From assembly GCA_024803745.1 (NCBI GenBank), contig JANJXV010000037.1:2603001-2667000 (forward strand): a stretch of 64,000 nt of DNA, read 5' to 3'. The DNA comes from Megascapheus bottae (taxonomy: Eukaryota; Chordata; Mammalia; Rodentia; Geomyidae). The translations under genes and the position numbers were made by a program. The notes beneath the pieces were generated by a model that saw only the letters and a program-made list of their open reading frames with translations, had not been told where the DNA came from and ran no database searches. Shown here piece after piece: positions 19,141-31,309 of this stretch (positions are counted from its first letter, which is position 1; the number at the start of each line of letters is the position of its first letter).

Positions 19141-19613
19141 TGTTCTCTGTTTTATTCTTGAGGTAAGGTCTCAAACTCTGGATTCTCCTGTCTTTACCTC
19201 AAGATGTATGGCAGCAGTTTTATAATGAAAAGAAATAAAAATCAGCTTAATGGTGAAGTACTAGATATGTGGAATAATAGAGTATTGATGAAGGACATTG
19301 TTTGTTGCAGCTATTGAAAACAACCATGTAGAACACATCAATTAACATGGATAGATACTCAGAATATAACATTGAATGAAAATTACAAGAGATTTTATAT
19401 ACTATAAGTCATTGTATAAATATGTGATATCTCTGAATGTGAAATAAGTTCTACTATTTCCTTTTTCCTCTTTTGTACTTTCTAATTTTCACAATCAACA
19501 TATATGACATTTTTTCCAGGATGCAATGAAGAAATTGTCCTTTGGAAAATATTATTAATTTCATGCCCAGAACAAATTAATAAAGATTAGAGGTGTGGTA
19601 GAGTGACTGCCAA
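19141..19613. other. unassigned noncoding sequence
   Basis: AT-rich, no gene recognised. Confidence 0.4.
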
Positions 19614-19661
<48 letters not shown>

Positions 19662-19664
19662 ACA
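19614..19664 (+). repeat. (CA)n microsatellite
   Basis: About 25 CA units, interrupted near the end by 'taca'. Confidence 0.95.
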
Positions 19665-19682
19665 GATTGACACACACTTACA

Positions 19683-19786
19683 AAGCCAGGCTTGAAACAT
19701 GGCTCAAGCGGTAGAGCAGCAGCTATAAGAAAACCAAGCAAACATGAAAGTATGAATTCAAACTCCATTACCCCAACAAAAATGAT
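19683..19786 (+). repeat. Geo-monomer SINE fragment
   Basis: 'catggctcaagcggtagagcagcagct' and 'gtatgaattcaaactcc' are the A- and B-box parts of the Geo-like right monomer. The left half was probably replaced by the adjacent CA repeat. Confidence 0.55.
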
Positions 19787-20552
19787 TTATCTCTATCTTT
19801 ATTTCTCCTTCCATCTCTATCTCTCCTCTACCTTTCTCTACCACAGCGTTATATTCTCTTCCCGTAGGTCAGTGAACCATTACAAACTCTGACAAGACTA
19901 GAGATCTCTGCTCTATCCCATAGTTCTAACTAGGATTCTAAAACATGACCTTCCCATGATTTCCCTAAGGTCTTTTTGAGTTGGCATCATTTATATTGAT
20001 GTCATCACCAAAGATGACTGATCCTGGTCTTGGAAGTTTATTACTCATTACATTGTTCTTTTCATCCCTGAAACTTTACACTGGGGGCCCCTGCTGTGTG
20101 TCTATGTAAAGGGAGTCCCATGGTCAAAAAAGATTCCAGAAACTATCCATTTTTCAGCCCTATCTTGAAGAAACTAGATACGAATTTGTGAAAACTCGCC
20201 ACAACAGAGCTCTGCTTATTTTTGTTGAGCAGAGTGCTTCTCGTGCTGACTCAGATCTTACTATGCAACATGAATTCCCACACATCCAAATTAGTATCAC
20301 CGAAGGAACTTGGGGACATGCTAACTTATCGATTTCTCTCTATATCACCAGTTGTGTATTTGCCATCTCCAACAATGCCTTTTCCTCACTGCAGCCAAAC
20401 TATTTTCTCCACACAGATCCATGCTGGCTTAATGAAATCAATCCAGATGAGCCATGAGCAGGCACAAGAGTTATGATATTTCATAAACCTGAAATGATTG
20501 GTTAATCTTTTAGAAGCACTAGTCAGATGTTTAATGGCTTCCAAAAATATGC
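19787..20552. other. unassigned noncoding sequence
   Basis: No gene recognised. Overlapping 84-89 codon plus-strand frames at 20188-20476 lack any motif. Confidence 0.4.
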
Positions 20553-20740
20553 AGAAGCTGAGATCTGAGGTCTGAGGTTTCAAGGTAGCCCAGGTAGGAA
20601 ACTGTTTGAGTCTCTTGTCTCTACTTACCTACCAAAAAGCCAGAACTGGATGTATGAATCAAGTGGGAGAGTATCAACCTTGGAAAATCTAAGGGACAGC
20701 ACCTAGGCCCAGATTTTAAGCACGAAGTACCCAAACATTA
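20553..20740 (+). repeat. B1-Geo-like SINE, 5'-truncated
   Basis: Starts inside the B1 part at 'gagatctgaggtctgagg' and runs through 'tctctacttacctaccaaaaagccagaactgg' to the Geo half. Confidence 0.7.
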
Positions 20741-21143
20741 AAGATTCTATCCTTTCTGATTCTTCAGTCTAATTTCCTTTCATGTCATTTCTTGCTTGCA
20801 TCTGTTCAGTCACAGTGCCCGTTGAATACTTCAAGGCCACCAAGGTCATTTTTGCTGCAGGGTCTCCTACTTGCCCAACCTTTCCTGGGTTGTTCTGAGT
20901 CTAGGTCCTGCTATGGGTCACCCCCTCTCCTCAGCCAGGCCTCTCACATCTCAGCTGCTAGGAGATATTATTCTGGACCCCTGGGCTCAAGTGCAAATCT
21001 TCTAATGAACTTACTTTGTCCTTTGAACGGTAGCTTCATTAGGTTAGGTATTCCTTGGATTACTTATTTTTGCTCCACCGGAATGGAAGAATAGCAAGAG
21101 AGAAAGAAATTTGCCTTGAAGCATGCCTGGAACAGAGTAGGAA
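20741..21143. other. unassigned noncoding sequence
   Basis: The 100-codon plus frame at 20792-21094 has no recognisable domain. Confidence 0.4.
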
Positions 21144-21144
21144 T

Positions 21145-21184
<40 letters not shown>
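21144..21184 (+). repeat. (ATAG)n microsatellite
   Basis: About nine perfect tetranucleotide units. Confidence 0.95.
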
Positions 21185-21357
21185 TGAATTAAATGTTTAG
21201 TAGGATTCAAATTCTGATTATCCCATAGCCTAGTGAAACATTATTATTTCCATAAGGACAATTCTCTGAATAATTTCTATAATTATCTCAATAACCAGAC
21301 AGAAAATTAAGGAAGAAACAATATTCCACATTTCATTCCATAGCTCATAGGAACTTA

Positions 21358-21390
21358 TTTTATTTATTTATTTATTTATTTATTTATTAT
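21358..21390 (+). repeat. (TTTA)n microsatellite
   Basis: About seven TTTA units forming the antisense tail of the adjoining SINE. Confidence 0.9.
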
Positions 21391-21578
21391 TTATGTCCGT
21401 TCTGGAGCTTGAACTCAGGGCCTAAGCACTGTCCTTTGGCCTCCTGAAGGTTAGCACTCTATCACTTGAGCCACAGCACCACTTTTGGCTCTTTCTGTGT
21501 ATGTGGTACTGAGGAATCAAACTCGGGGCTTTGTGTATGCTGGGCAAGCACTCTACCACTAGACCACACTCTCAGCCA
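21391..21578 (-). repeat. IDL-Geo SINE
   Basis: An antisense full copy from 'ctggagcttgaactcagggcc' to 'ccactagaccacactctcagcc'. Confidence 0.88.
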
Positions 21579-21616
21579 TGACCTTATTTATGAAAGGTGC
21601 TATAGGCATGGCATTC

Positions 21617-21635
21617 TCTCTCTGTCTCTCTCTCT
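21617..21635 (+). repeat. (TC)n tract
   Basis: A short CT/TGTC tract. Confidence 0.7.
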
Positions 21636-21639
21636 CAAA

Positions 21640-21895
21640 ATTACTTGAATTCAGGACCTAGTGCTTGCTAGACAGGTACATTAGCACTTGGGCTGAGCCT
21701 CTGGCCCTTTTTTGCTTACGATCCTCCACCTATTTTGTACCACATAGGTGGCATGAACCATTACACCAGCTTGTTTGTTGATTATTGCTTAGGTGGTTGC
21801 TAACTATGTTTTCCCCCAGGCTGGCCTTGTGCTCTCATCTTTCCGATCTCCACTCCCAGGCAGCTGGGATTATAGATGTGAACTCGTGTGTCTAC
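21640..21895 (-). repeat. old ID/B1-type composite SINE
   Basis: An ID-like antisense start ('gacctagtgcttgctagacaggtacattagcacttgggctgagcc') and a B1-like end ('ggctggccttgtgctctcatc..gcagctgggattatag'). It resembles a B4-style composite. Family uncertain. Confidence 0.5.
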
Positions 21896-22025
21896 CCCCT
21901 CTAGTTCTGATGAACACAACTTGCCACTTAAAATAAACAGCAGTCTTCAACATAGCGCAGTTTGGTGAAAAAGAAAGCTTTATTGAGCTTTTCTATTTTA
22001 CTGTTGTAACTATGTAAATATCCTC

Positions 22026-22030
<5 letters not shown>

Positions 22031-22071
<41 letters not shown>
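22031..22071 (+). repeat. (TG)n microsatellite
   Basis: About 20 TG units. Confidence 0.95.
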
Positions 22072-22074
<3 letters not shown>

Positions 22075-22077
22075 GGA

Positions 22078-22240
22078 TTATCCTCAGAACTTTGTGCTCT
22101 TGCTTAAGGTCTTTTGATCAAGGCTGGAACTCTGCCACTTGAGCCACACCTCCACATTTGAGTTTTTGCTGGTAAATTGAGGGTGAGGGTAAGAGCATTA
22201 TTGACTTTCCTGCCTTTGGCTGGCTTTAAACTGAAATGAT
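22078..22240 (-). repeat. B1-Geo-like SINE, partial
   Basis: 'aactctgccacttgagccacacctcc', 'gctggtaaattgaggg' and 'gactttcctgcc..ggctggcttt' are the Geo and middle parts. The B1 5' end is lost. Confidence 0.65.
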
Positions 22241-22254
22241 TACTTCTCAACCTC

Positions 22255-22402
22255 TTCAGTTTTCTCCCTCCCTTCCTGTGCAAATGAATGCCCCTGTATT
22301 TTGGATTTCCAAGACTGCAGAGCTGTAAAAAATAAGTACCCACTCTTTGTAAATTGCTCGGTTTGTGATATTCTGTTATAGCAGCTGAAATAGACTGCAT
22401 GT
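22255..22402 (+). mobile_element. MLT1-type LTR 3' end
   Basis: 'gactgcagagctgtaaaaaataag' followed by 'ggtttgtgatattctgttatagcagc' is the conserved 3' end of mammalian ERVL-MaLR (MLT1-like) LTRs. Confidence 0.65.
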
Positions 22403-22494
22403 CACTTTGCTTCTTTCAAACCACTATCACTTAGCTTTTACCCAGCTGCACAATGGTAGCTACTATTCTTTTACTTCATTTAACTTTGTTTTCT

Positions 22495-22707
22495 TTGTGG
22501 GTCATGGGGCTTGAACTCTGGGCCTGGGTGCTGTTCCTGAGCTCTTCAACTCAGGGCTACCACCCTACCGCTTGAGCCACAGCCCCAATTCCCATTTTTT
22601 AGTGATTAATTGCAGGTAAGAGTCTCACATTCTCCAGGCTGGCTTTGAACCACTATCTCAGGCTCTTGAATAACTAGGATTACAGGCGTGAGCCACTTCA
22701 CCTGGCT
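22495..22707 (-). repeat. B1-Geo-like dimeric SINE
   Basis: A full antisense copy ending 'aggattacaggcgtgagccacttcacctggc'. Confidence 0.85.
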
Positions 22708-23892
22708 TCATTTAACTTTTTGTATCACTAAATTCATTGTCCAACATGCAGTAAAACTCAAGTAAATGCTACCTAGTATAATTTTCAATTCAGATGTCTT
22801 CTTTCACTGAAGCTTTAAGACACCTATTATTAATCAATGCATATTTTCTGAAGGCCTTTTCTATACCTGGCTCTCTATTGGACTTTGTAAGGGAGTAAGG
22901 GAGATACATACATGACAGATACACATAGGATATATATTAGGATGTAAAGATATAGAAATATAGATATAAGCAATGCTGTGTAGTTAATATACATATATGT
23001 ATATATACATATACACATGGGATGCTTATATACCTCAGAGACAAGGTATAATAAGAAAATTTGAAAAGTGGTAGTCTTTGGGGATTGAAAATGAACTTAA
23101 AATGAGAGGTACTTGGATAAGTTGTGATTTGAAGAAAAGGGAAAGGTTTTCCAAGGATAAGGAGCAGGGGAGAAAGGTTGAGAAGAGCAGGTGTAAGGAG
23201 GGATGCACCAGATGTGGTGACAGTGACTGTGTGGGGATGGAGACATTGAGTCTACCATCCTTTGATCAGCTTTGGCTTTCAAGATAGCTGTACCCATCAG
23301 AATGGAGAATCCAAAGGAGGTGAAGTTGGAAGGGGAAGCTGACCTTTGTGGTCAGGGTCTGGGTTGCTAGGAGATATTGAAAAGGATGAAAGAGTATATG
23401 TTTGGTTTTAGTGGAGATGTTTTTGCAAAGGTTGGAAGTGGGATAGGAAAAGGTGGACCGGTTCACTCACTATTGAGCCAGTCTCATCCACATGCATTAA
23501 CAATAGGCATTCCTCTAGATGCCTCTGTCACCTGTTACCTCCTCTCATCTCTGTGGTGGTGGCTTTGAAGCTTACATAAGGGTAAGTTGTATGCCCAGTC
23601 CCTATGAATACAGCTTGGATTTAGACTCAGTAAGTCAAGCACTTAGAGCCCACTCCCTAAACCTATATTCTGCCCCATTGTCTAAAGACAGGAGAGTTAC
23701 CATGGGCACACAATGAAACTGGGGCCAGTGAAGTCATAGAATGAATCATAGACTTGGAAGGCAGTTGGGATGTGCAGTTAGAGAGACAAGAGAGGGCAAG
23801 ACCATTCTGGGTGAGTCGAGGATTCAAGGAAAATGGGCATTTATATAAAGCACTATGGTAAAATACACTAGGAGAGAAATGAGAAACAGGAG
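22708..23892. other. unassigned noncoding sequence
   Basis: Contains an AT-rich stretch near 22985-23020. Short open frames on both strands at 23078-23720 have no domain signature. Confidence 0.4.
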
Positions 23893-23968
23893 GTCTGGCT
23901 AGACATTTATAGCTCCCGACTGTAATCCTAGCTACTCACAGGAGGCTGAAAGGCCTAGCCCAGGTGGG
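23893..23968 (+). repeat. B1-like SINE fragment
   Basis: 'catttatagctcccgactgtaatcctagctactcacaggaggctg' is a diverged B1 5' half. No right half is recognisable. Confidence 0.55.
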
Positions 23969-24206
23969 AGAAAGAGGAATGGACCTTCACAGGGCAGGAT
24001 CAGGTAAAGGACTTCGATAAGCATGGCAGAGCTCTGTCATCTTCAGCAGGTAGAGAACTCTGTTTCACATCTCCCTCTATTGCAGAGGGCTGGTTTAGCA
24101 CTGTGCTGTGCACCTGCTGAGGATAAAGCAATGCTGTGGTGCTCTGGTTCTCTGGGAAAGTGGTAGATTCTTTGGGTGCTGAAAATCAGACTAGACACAG
24201 GTTCAT

Positions 24207-24398
24207 TCTTTTTTGCCAGTCCTGGGGCTTGAACTCAGGGCCTGAGCACTGTCCTTTGGCTTTCTCAAGATTAGAGCTATACCAATTAAGCGACAGCACC
24301 ACTTCTGTTTTCTTCTATGTATGTGGTATCAAGAAATTTAACCTGAATCTTCTTGCATGCTAAGCAATTGCTCTACCACTAGGCCAAACTCCCAGTCT
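24207..24398 (-). repeat. IDL-Geo SINE
   Basis: An antisense full copy from 'ttttttgccagtcctggggcttgaactcagggcc' to 'aggccaaactcccagtc'. Confidence 0.9.
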
Positions 24399-24539
24399 GA
24401 ACAGGGGTTCAGCATCTGTCAGAACAGCTGTGGTAGAATGATGTATAATTTCTAATGCAGGCTGTCACAACTTCCTTAACACATATAGTAAATCCAGGGA
24501 AATGCAACTATCTGTTTTTTTGAAAACTTATTTTCAATA

Positions 24540-26010
24540 GTTTATTTTTTGAAAGATTTCAAAGATTTTATTAACACTGATTTTTTATTAAAGAATTTAT
24601 TAACATCGATTTTACATCATATTTCAAATGACGTGTTTAACAAACTAGTATTCAAGAAGGGAATCTATATACAATCACTGGCACTTAGATTTTAGAACAT
24701 AATCAAAATTAGGCTGAGGGATTGTATGTCCTAGATACATAATAATCTATGTAATAAAACCTTATGTCTACAGAGTCATACGTTTTTATGTCTATGTAGT
24801 TGTGTTTATATTTCCAGGACCATGTCCATAGCATTGGGTATACAACTTTTGAGTCCTCGCTCTTGTACTGTTTGGATCTAATAACCACATATTAAGGATA
24901 CTATGAGCCTTTTGTTCCTTTTATATATATATATTTTTTTCTGTATCCATTCATCTGCAGTAGGGCATCTAGATTGTTTCCATTGTCTGGCTAGTGTGAA
25001 TAATGCAGAGATAAAACATAGCTGAGTAGGTGTCCTTATCATATCTTGGGTTATGAGGTTCAGGGTAGATGCCCAGAAGTTGTATGACAGGATTGTAGGG
25101 AAGGTCAATTTTCAGTTCTTTAAGAAACCTCCACACTAAGGCCGGGAGTTTGGCCTAGTGGTAGAGTGCTTGCCTAGCATGCACGAAGACCCAGGTTCGA
25201 TTCCTCGGTACCACATACATAGAAAAAAGCCAGAAGTGGTGCTGTGGCTCAAGTGGTAGAGCCCTAGCCTTGAGAAAATCCAGGGACAGTGCTCAGGCCC
25301 TGAGCCCAAGCCAGGACTGGCAAAAAAAAGAAAAAAAAGAAAAAAAGAAAAGAAACCTCCACACTGCTTTCCAGAGTGACAGAACTAGTTTACATTCCCA
25401 CCAACAGTGTAGGAGGGTTCCTCTTTCTCCACAACCCTGCCAGCATCTGTCATTGAGTTCAGAATCTTGGCCATTCTTGTTGGGGTAAGGTGGTATCTTA
25501 GGGTTGTTTTTATTTGCATTTCCTTTATGACCATGGATGATGAGCATTTTCTCATGTTTCTTTTTTTGCCATTTTAACCTCTTCTTTTGATAATTCTCTC
25601 TTTAGTTCCCTTGCCCATTTAGTGAATGGTTTGTTGAGTTTGGGGTGGGGGGGCGATTAGTTTCTTGAGTTCCCTATAGATACTGGATATTAAGCATTTG
25701 TCTGATGTATTATTGGTAAATATCTTTTCCCAGTTGGTTGGCTGTCTCTCTACTTTTGCGACTATGTTTTTATCTGCACAGAAACTTTTTATTTTTAGGT
25801 AATCCCATTTATTGAGTCTCTCTCCAATCTGTTGTGACCATGGGATTCTGTTCAGGAATCTTTTGCCTGTGCCTATGAGTTTCAGTGTCTCTCCTACTCT
25901 ATCATGTAGCAGTTTCATGGTTTCCAGTCTGATATTGAGGTCTTTGATCCACTTTGAGTTAGTGCTTGTGCATGGTGAAAGGCTAGGGTTAATTTTTAGT
26001 TTTCTGCACA
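24540..26010 (-). mobile_element. L1 fragment (3'UTR and ORF2 C-terminus), SINE-interrupted
   Basis: The 3'UTR lies at about 24540-24900. ORF2 C-terminal coding follows, interrupted at 25138-25349 by an IDL-Geo SINE and resuming to about 26010. Minus frames 24878-25108, 25293-25547 and 25619-26017 translate to ORF2-like sequence (e.g. LFTLARQWKQSRCPTADEW) but in separate frames, so it is inactive. It parallels the neighbouring copy at 26011-27690 base for base over most of its length. Confidence 0.88.
25122..25365 (+). repeat. IDL-Geo SINE inside L1, 16-bp TSD
   Basis: A full IDL-Geo with A/G-rich tail (25138-25349), bounded by the perfect repeat aagaaacctccacact at 25122-25137 and 25350-25365. 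It inserted opposite to the L1 direction and after the L1. Confidence 0.95.
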
Positions 26011-27690
26011 TTAACACTGATTTTTACATCATATTTCAAATATCATGTTTAACAAACAAGTATTCAAGAAGAGAATCTCTGTATGCAATCACTGACACAT
26101 AGATTTTAGAACACAAACATGTCATAGACATGTATCAATCTAAATAACATGTCTATAGAGTATATATTCCATCATAGATTTTTATGTCCATGTAGTTATG
26201 TCCATAACAAGACCATATCCATAACATTGGGTACTCAAATATTGAGTCATTGCTCTTGTACTGTTTGGATCTAATATGCACATATCAAGGAGACCATGCG
26301 CCTTTTGTTCCTATTGTCCTGACATGTCATTTAACATGATTCGCTCTAATTTCATCCACTTCCCTGTGAATGTCAATATTTTATCTTGTCTGTTGGCTAT
26401 CTAGAATTCCATTGTATATATGTACCACATTTTTTGTATCCATTCATCTACAGTAGGGCATCTGTATTGTTTCCATTGCCTGGCTAGTGTGAATAGTGCA
26501 GAGATGAACATAGCTGAGCAGGTGTCCTTATCATATCTTGGGTTATGAGGTTCAGGATAGATGCCCAGGAGTGGTATGGCAGGATCATAGGGAAGGTCTA
26601 TTTTCAGTTCTTTAAGAAGCCTCCACACTGCCTTCCAGAGTGGCAGTACTAGTTTACATTCCCACCAACAGTGCAGTAGGGTTCCTCTTTCTCCATAACC
26701 CTGCCAGCATTGGTCATTGTCTGAGTTCAGAATCTTGACCATTCTTGTTGGGGTAAGGTGGTATCTTAGGGTTGTTTTTATTTGCATTTCCTTAATGACC
26801 ATGGATGATGAGCATTTTCTCATGTTTCTTTTTTGCCATTTTAACCTCTTCTTTTGATAATTCTCTCTTTAGTTCCCTTGCCCATTTAGTGATTGGTTTG
26901 TTGGGTCTGAGGAGGATTAGTTTCTTGAGTTCCTTGTAGATATTGGATATTAAGCATTTGTCTGATGTGTTATTGGTAAATATCTTTTCCCAGTTGGTTA
27001 GCTGTCTTTCTACTTTAGTAGCTATGCCTTTGTGCAGACACTTTTTTATTTTTGGCAGTCCCATTTGTCGAGTCTCGCTCCAATCTGTTGTGACCCTGGG
27101 ACTCTGTTCATGAAGGTTTTGCCTATGCCTATGATTTCCAATGTCTCTCCTACTCTATCTTGTAGCAGTTACAGGGTTTCAGGTCTGATATTGAGGTCTT
27201 TGATCCATTTTGAGTTAATGCTGGTGCATGGCGACAGGCTGGGATCAATTTTTAGTTTTCTGCATGTGGCTGCTCATTTTTGCCAGCACCAATAATTGAA
27301 GAGGCTGTGCTTTTTCCACTGTATATCTCTGGCTCCTTTGTCGAATATAAGTTGACCATAGGTGTATGGTTTTATTTCTGGGTCTTCTATTCTGTTCCAT
27401 TGATCTTCTGGTCCATTTTTGTGCCAATACCATGCTGTTTTTGTTATTATGGCTTTATAGTAGAGTTTGAAGTCTGGTATTGTAATACCACCTGCATTGC
27501 TCTTTTTGCCTAGAATTGCTTTGGCTATTCTAGGTCTTTTGTTGTTTCATATGAACCTTTAGATTACACCTTCTATTTCAGTAAAGAAAGTCTTTGGGAT
27601 TTTTTTGATAGGGATTACATTGAAATTGCATATCAATTTTGGTAGTGTGGCCATTTTCACTATGTTGGTTCTCCCACAATTTTATATCTT
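26011..27690 (-). mobile_element. L1 fragment (3'UTR and ORF2), 5'-truncated
   Basis: The 3'UTR is at about 26011-26400. ORF2 C-terminal coding then extends to about 27690. Minus frames at 26401-26823 (140 codons, ending in the WYIYTMEF motif region) and 26792-27064 overlap in different frames, so at least one frameshift is present. ORF2 normally exceeds 1200 codons. Only its end is left. Confidence 0.9.
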
Positions 27691-27981
27691 GAATAAAGGG
27701 GAAGGAAAGATTTAAACCATGTCCACTGGTGGGTGATTTGAAGACAAGTGTGTTTTGTATAAGCAATAAAATATGGGCATTAGGTGGATATAAAATTATG
27801 TCTTGCTATGGGAAGGGCAATCCACTTTATACTTGACTAGTTTTCTCTTTGTCTTTTTGTCTCCCCTATGGCCTCATTTTTCATGGATGAATTACTTTAG
27901 TATCTCATTCCATCTTGAAAGCAAATCTACCAAGTAAATGTAGGTGAGGAAAACTGAAGAGCATATGATTTCCTCAAGGAC

Positions 27982-28092
27982 CCCTGTGGTTTGCATTCTG
28001 GTTCTATTCTCTTGGACAAGTCATCTAACCTCCTCCAAACTTGATTTCTGTTCAGTGATTATCTCAGACTTATTAGTTTATTGTGCTGTTGG
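27982..28092 (+). repeat. MIR fragment
   Basis: 'ggttctattctcttggacaagtcatctaacctcctcc' matches the sense MIR core. Confidence 0.6.
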
Positions 28093-28318
28093 ATCTGGCA
28101 TGGGTCTTAATTTAGTATATACTAATGACACTAACTAGTATTATATTCATTTTATTCTTATAATTAATTGTGAATCACTTTGTATTGACTATGTTAACAT
28201 TAATAATTAATTAAGAATTAGTTTATACTGATGTAATTCAGTCTATGATGGTTTAACTTGGCATTTATCTAATGCAACTACCTATTCTTATCTTTTTATT
28301 CTATTTTCCCCCAAAGAC
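28093..28318. other. AT-rich noncoding sequence
   Basis: AT-rich with 'taattaattaag' motifs. No gene seen. Confidence 0.4.
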
Positions 28319-28568
28319 ATCTATTTATTCTTTTTATTTGTCTGTTTGTTTATCAGTCATGGGGCTTCAACTAGGCCTGGGTGCTGTCCCTGAGTGCTTC
28401 AGCTCAAAAGTAGTGCTCTCCCACTTGAGTCACAGTGCCCCATTTCCAGATTTCTGGTGGTTACCTGGAGATAAGCGTCTCACTGACTATTGTTCCTGGG
28501 CTGGCTTTGATCTGTGATCCTCAGATCACAGGCATGAGTCATTAGCACCTGGCTATCTATTTATTCTT
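28319..28568 (-). repeat. B1-Geo-like SINE with 14-bp TSD
   Basis: An antisense copy (28333-28554) bounded by atctatttattctt at 28319-28332 and 28555-28568. The duplication shows that the B1-Geo dimer moves as one unit. Confidence 0.92.
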
Positions 28569-28911
28569 AATGCAAATAATTCTTTCTCGTGTCAGTGGGT
28601 TGGCAGATGTAGTAAAATTTCCTTTAGGCTGAAATCATTTAGACTAGTGGTTAGAGAACAGAGATTGAGTCACTAAGTATGCTTCCAACATGAATCACCT
28701 TGTAACAAGCACTTTGCTTTAATAAAAGTTGGAACTTGGACAGAAGAGAATGACATGTGGACATGGTGGGGGCTGGGATGGAGTGGAATTAGAGTGGGAC
28801 TTCTGCTTTCTGTGAGGGCATAACTGCAAACACAGCTGGCATTTCATACATCAAGCCTGCCAGTTTATCATTCATTACCAGATTGCTAGCTGCTTTATTA
28901 ACATTTGTTTT
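28569..28911. other. unassigned noncoding sequence
   Basis: No gene or repeat recognised. Confidence 0.4.
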
Positions 28912-29126
28912 CTTCTGAGTTTGAACTCAAGGCTTCATACTTGCTTGGCTTGCTTTCTTGGCTGGTGCTCTACCACTTAAGCCACACTTTCTTTTCTATC
29001 TTTTTGCTGGTTAGCTGGAGATAAGGGTTTCATGGGCTTTTATGGCAGGACTGGTTTCAAACCTCAGTCTTCAGATAGCAGCCTCCTGAGTAGCTGGGAT
29101 TATTGGTGTGACTACCACAATCGACT
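28912..29126 (-). repeat. B1-containing dimeric SINE, diverged
   Basis: 'gtgctctaccacttaagccacac', 'gctggttagctggagataagggtttcatggg' and 'cctcctgagtagctgggattattggtgtg' give the antisense dimer layout. Confidence 0.7.
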
Positions 29127-31244
29127 GTTGGAAATATAAGCCACCTTCTATGCACTGTGATCAGTTCCCTCTGTGGGCCTCATTCTAGCCACCACTAAGT
29201 AACAAATCTGTGGTTTGCTGTTTCTACTGTTCATTTTTGCTTTGGCAATCAAACCCTCAGTATTGGAGGCAGTTTTGAGGTGTGTTCTTTTGTGAAGAGA
29301 GAAGTCATGATACAGTCCTGACATTCATCATTTCCTGGATCCTGACACATTATCCAGTAATTCCTGACTGGCTCCCTCCCAGGACACCTCATTTGGGCCA
29401 GTGGGTTTCCGTCCTACCATGCTTCAAAGATGAAGAATGTAGTGCCGGTGATGGGTTAGATTCAGCATTTTCAAGAGACCCAAATAGTCCAAAGGCCACT
29501 TGCTTCTCCCAGACTCCAGGTAACAGCCAAGGAGTCAGAGTGTCAATCTTGCCTTCAAACAGACCCACCGTTAAGGAGTCATTCGTCATATTTATAGCTT
29601 GTTGTTATGGTTACCAAACGGATGGACATACATGAAATTTACTTTTCCTCTCATTCTCAGTCATGTTTTTAATAGTGAGGTGGGGCCATTGTGAGATTAA
29701 TTTAGAGCTGTGAGTCATGCAGTACAGGACACCACTTGTCAGCATATTATTAGTAATATCACTGAAGTGTCTAAGGCCCTGTGGATACTGGAGTCTTAGC
29801 TCAACCACTCTCTTTCTCTATATGGCCTCCAGGCTCTCATAGGTGTCCTGTGGAATCCACATAATGGTGGGTATCTCTCATGAAGTCAGTCCCAGACTTC
29901 TCAATGTCTGGCCAGTTTGCAGGCCTATATTGACTGAACCTGTTGGAAGAGTTTCAGAAAGTTATAGGTGAAAAGAGTAATAAATTGAGAAGAAGGAAAG
30001 ATCAATTACTAACTACACTGTACCTTTGAGTACTTGATTTTTACCCCTTGCAGGAGAACACAGTGATCAGTACAGTTAAGGAACATAATATTAATCCAGC
30101 TTTCTAGAACCAATTAATTATGAGTAGGTGTCTATGTGGTGTATTTGAAAATTGCAAAGCTGAATTTGGGCTTTGGGGAAGAGAACCATGTGGGAGTGGA
30201 GCAGTTGAGAAGAATGCTTGGTTTGATTAGTAATGCCTTCCAGGAGCTCATGGGGGAGGCGACAAGAGTATCAGGGTGGTGGGAAAAAAACTATTATTCT
30301 GGCATTCTATCTATAAATCTACACCAAACATTTCATGGTTATAAATTGAAGAAAATAAACATGCTCAAGTCTGTCACCCGTTAAATTTTGTCAGTGGGAC
30401 TTAATCAATAGGGAACCTAATTTTCAAATATAATTACTTTCCTGGCAAACTGACAAGTCTCTGGGACAGCACATTCATTCTGTCTGACCAACAATAAGAA
30501 CTATAGGATCACAAAGCCATTTTCAAAGAGATGTCCCCTGCAGCCCTCGAGAGGAATTAATGTAGGATGAGTGAATAATGTGTGCAGTTTTAGAGAAAGT
30601 ATATTCCATGTAATTCCTATTTTCATACAATAAATGACATAGCAAAGAATCTCCCGCTTCCCCTCCCCCAGCCTCTTCCAGATCTTTGCTCATATTTGGT
30701 ACATGTTTTTACAAGGACGAAGAAATATTGCCAGCTATAAAATGTAGGCCGCTCTTCTGAGAAGAGCAAGTGTGGGGAAGGGAGGTGGCTTGCCAGAAAG
30801 AAATGTGGGAGTTGTCTGTGGGACAGAAGCTCCAGTAAACACAACAGAATTTTGGGGCTGCTAATGAGCTGACCTAATCCCAATGAACTTTTTAGGAGTA
30901 CAGTGAGCGTAAACGCCATCCATACTCTGTCTTATTGGTTCTACGCTTGGAGAATGTATTCAGGTCTGAGCATTGCTTCTCAGAGTAATGTTTGGAACTG
31001 TCTGTAATTATCTGAGGTCAGAAGGTACAGGAGAAGAGGAGAACTGGGGACACAAAGGTGTTGTCAGGATTCTATCTGCATCTTGGAGCTTGGAGCTCAG
31101 CTCCTTTCTGCTGATGGGATTCCTTTGCAGTGACATAGTTGGGTTTTCTGGTAAAACAAACTCTTCTTAAGCTTGAGGTTTGATTAAAGCAACAGCTGGT
31201 AGCAATGGAAGGAAGCTGAAGGTAGGGGAAGAAATTGGGCTGCA

Positions 31245-31247
<3 letters not shown>
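29127..31247. other. unassigned noncoding sequence
   Basis: About 2.1 kb without a recognised gene. The longest frames (29282-29635 plus, 117 codons; 30623-30919 minus, 98 codons) have no domain motif or convincing splice signals. Confidence 0.4.

Positions 31248-31295
<48 letters not shown>
31248..31295 (+). repeat. (GT)n microsatellite
   Basis: About 24 GT units at the 3' tail side of the next SINE. Confidence 0.95.
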
Positions 31296-31296
<1 letters not shown>

Positions 31297-31309
31297 CTGT
31301 GTCTGTTTC

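Noticed and set aside
25139..25215. tRNA gene suggested by A- and B-box sequence (tagtggtagagtgc..ggttcgattcc)
   Set aside because: It is the ID-like half of a SINE with A-rich tail and target-site duplication. The same holds for the other copies.
25293..27064. Minus frames of 84-140 codons as host genes
   Set aside because: They translate to pieces of L1 ORF2 in several frames and belong to dead L1 copies.
29282..29635. 117-codon plus frame
   Set aside because: No motif and no sign of exon boundaries.
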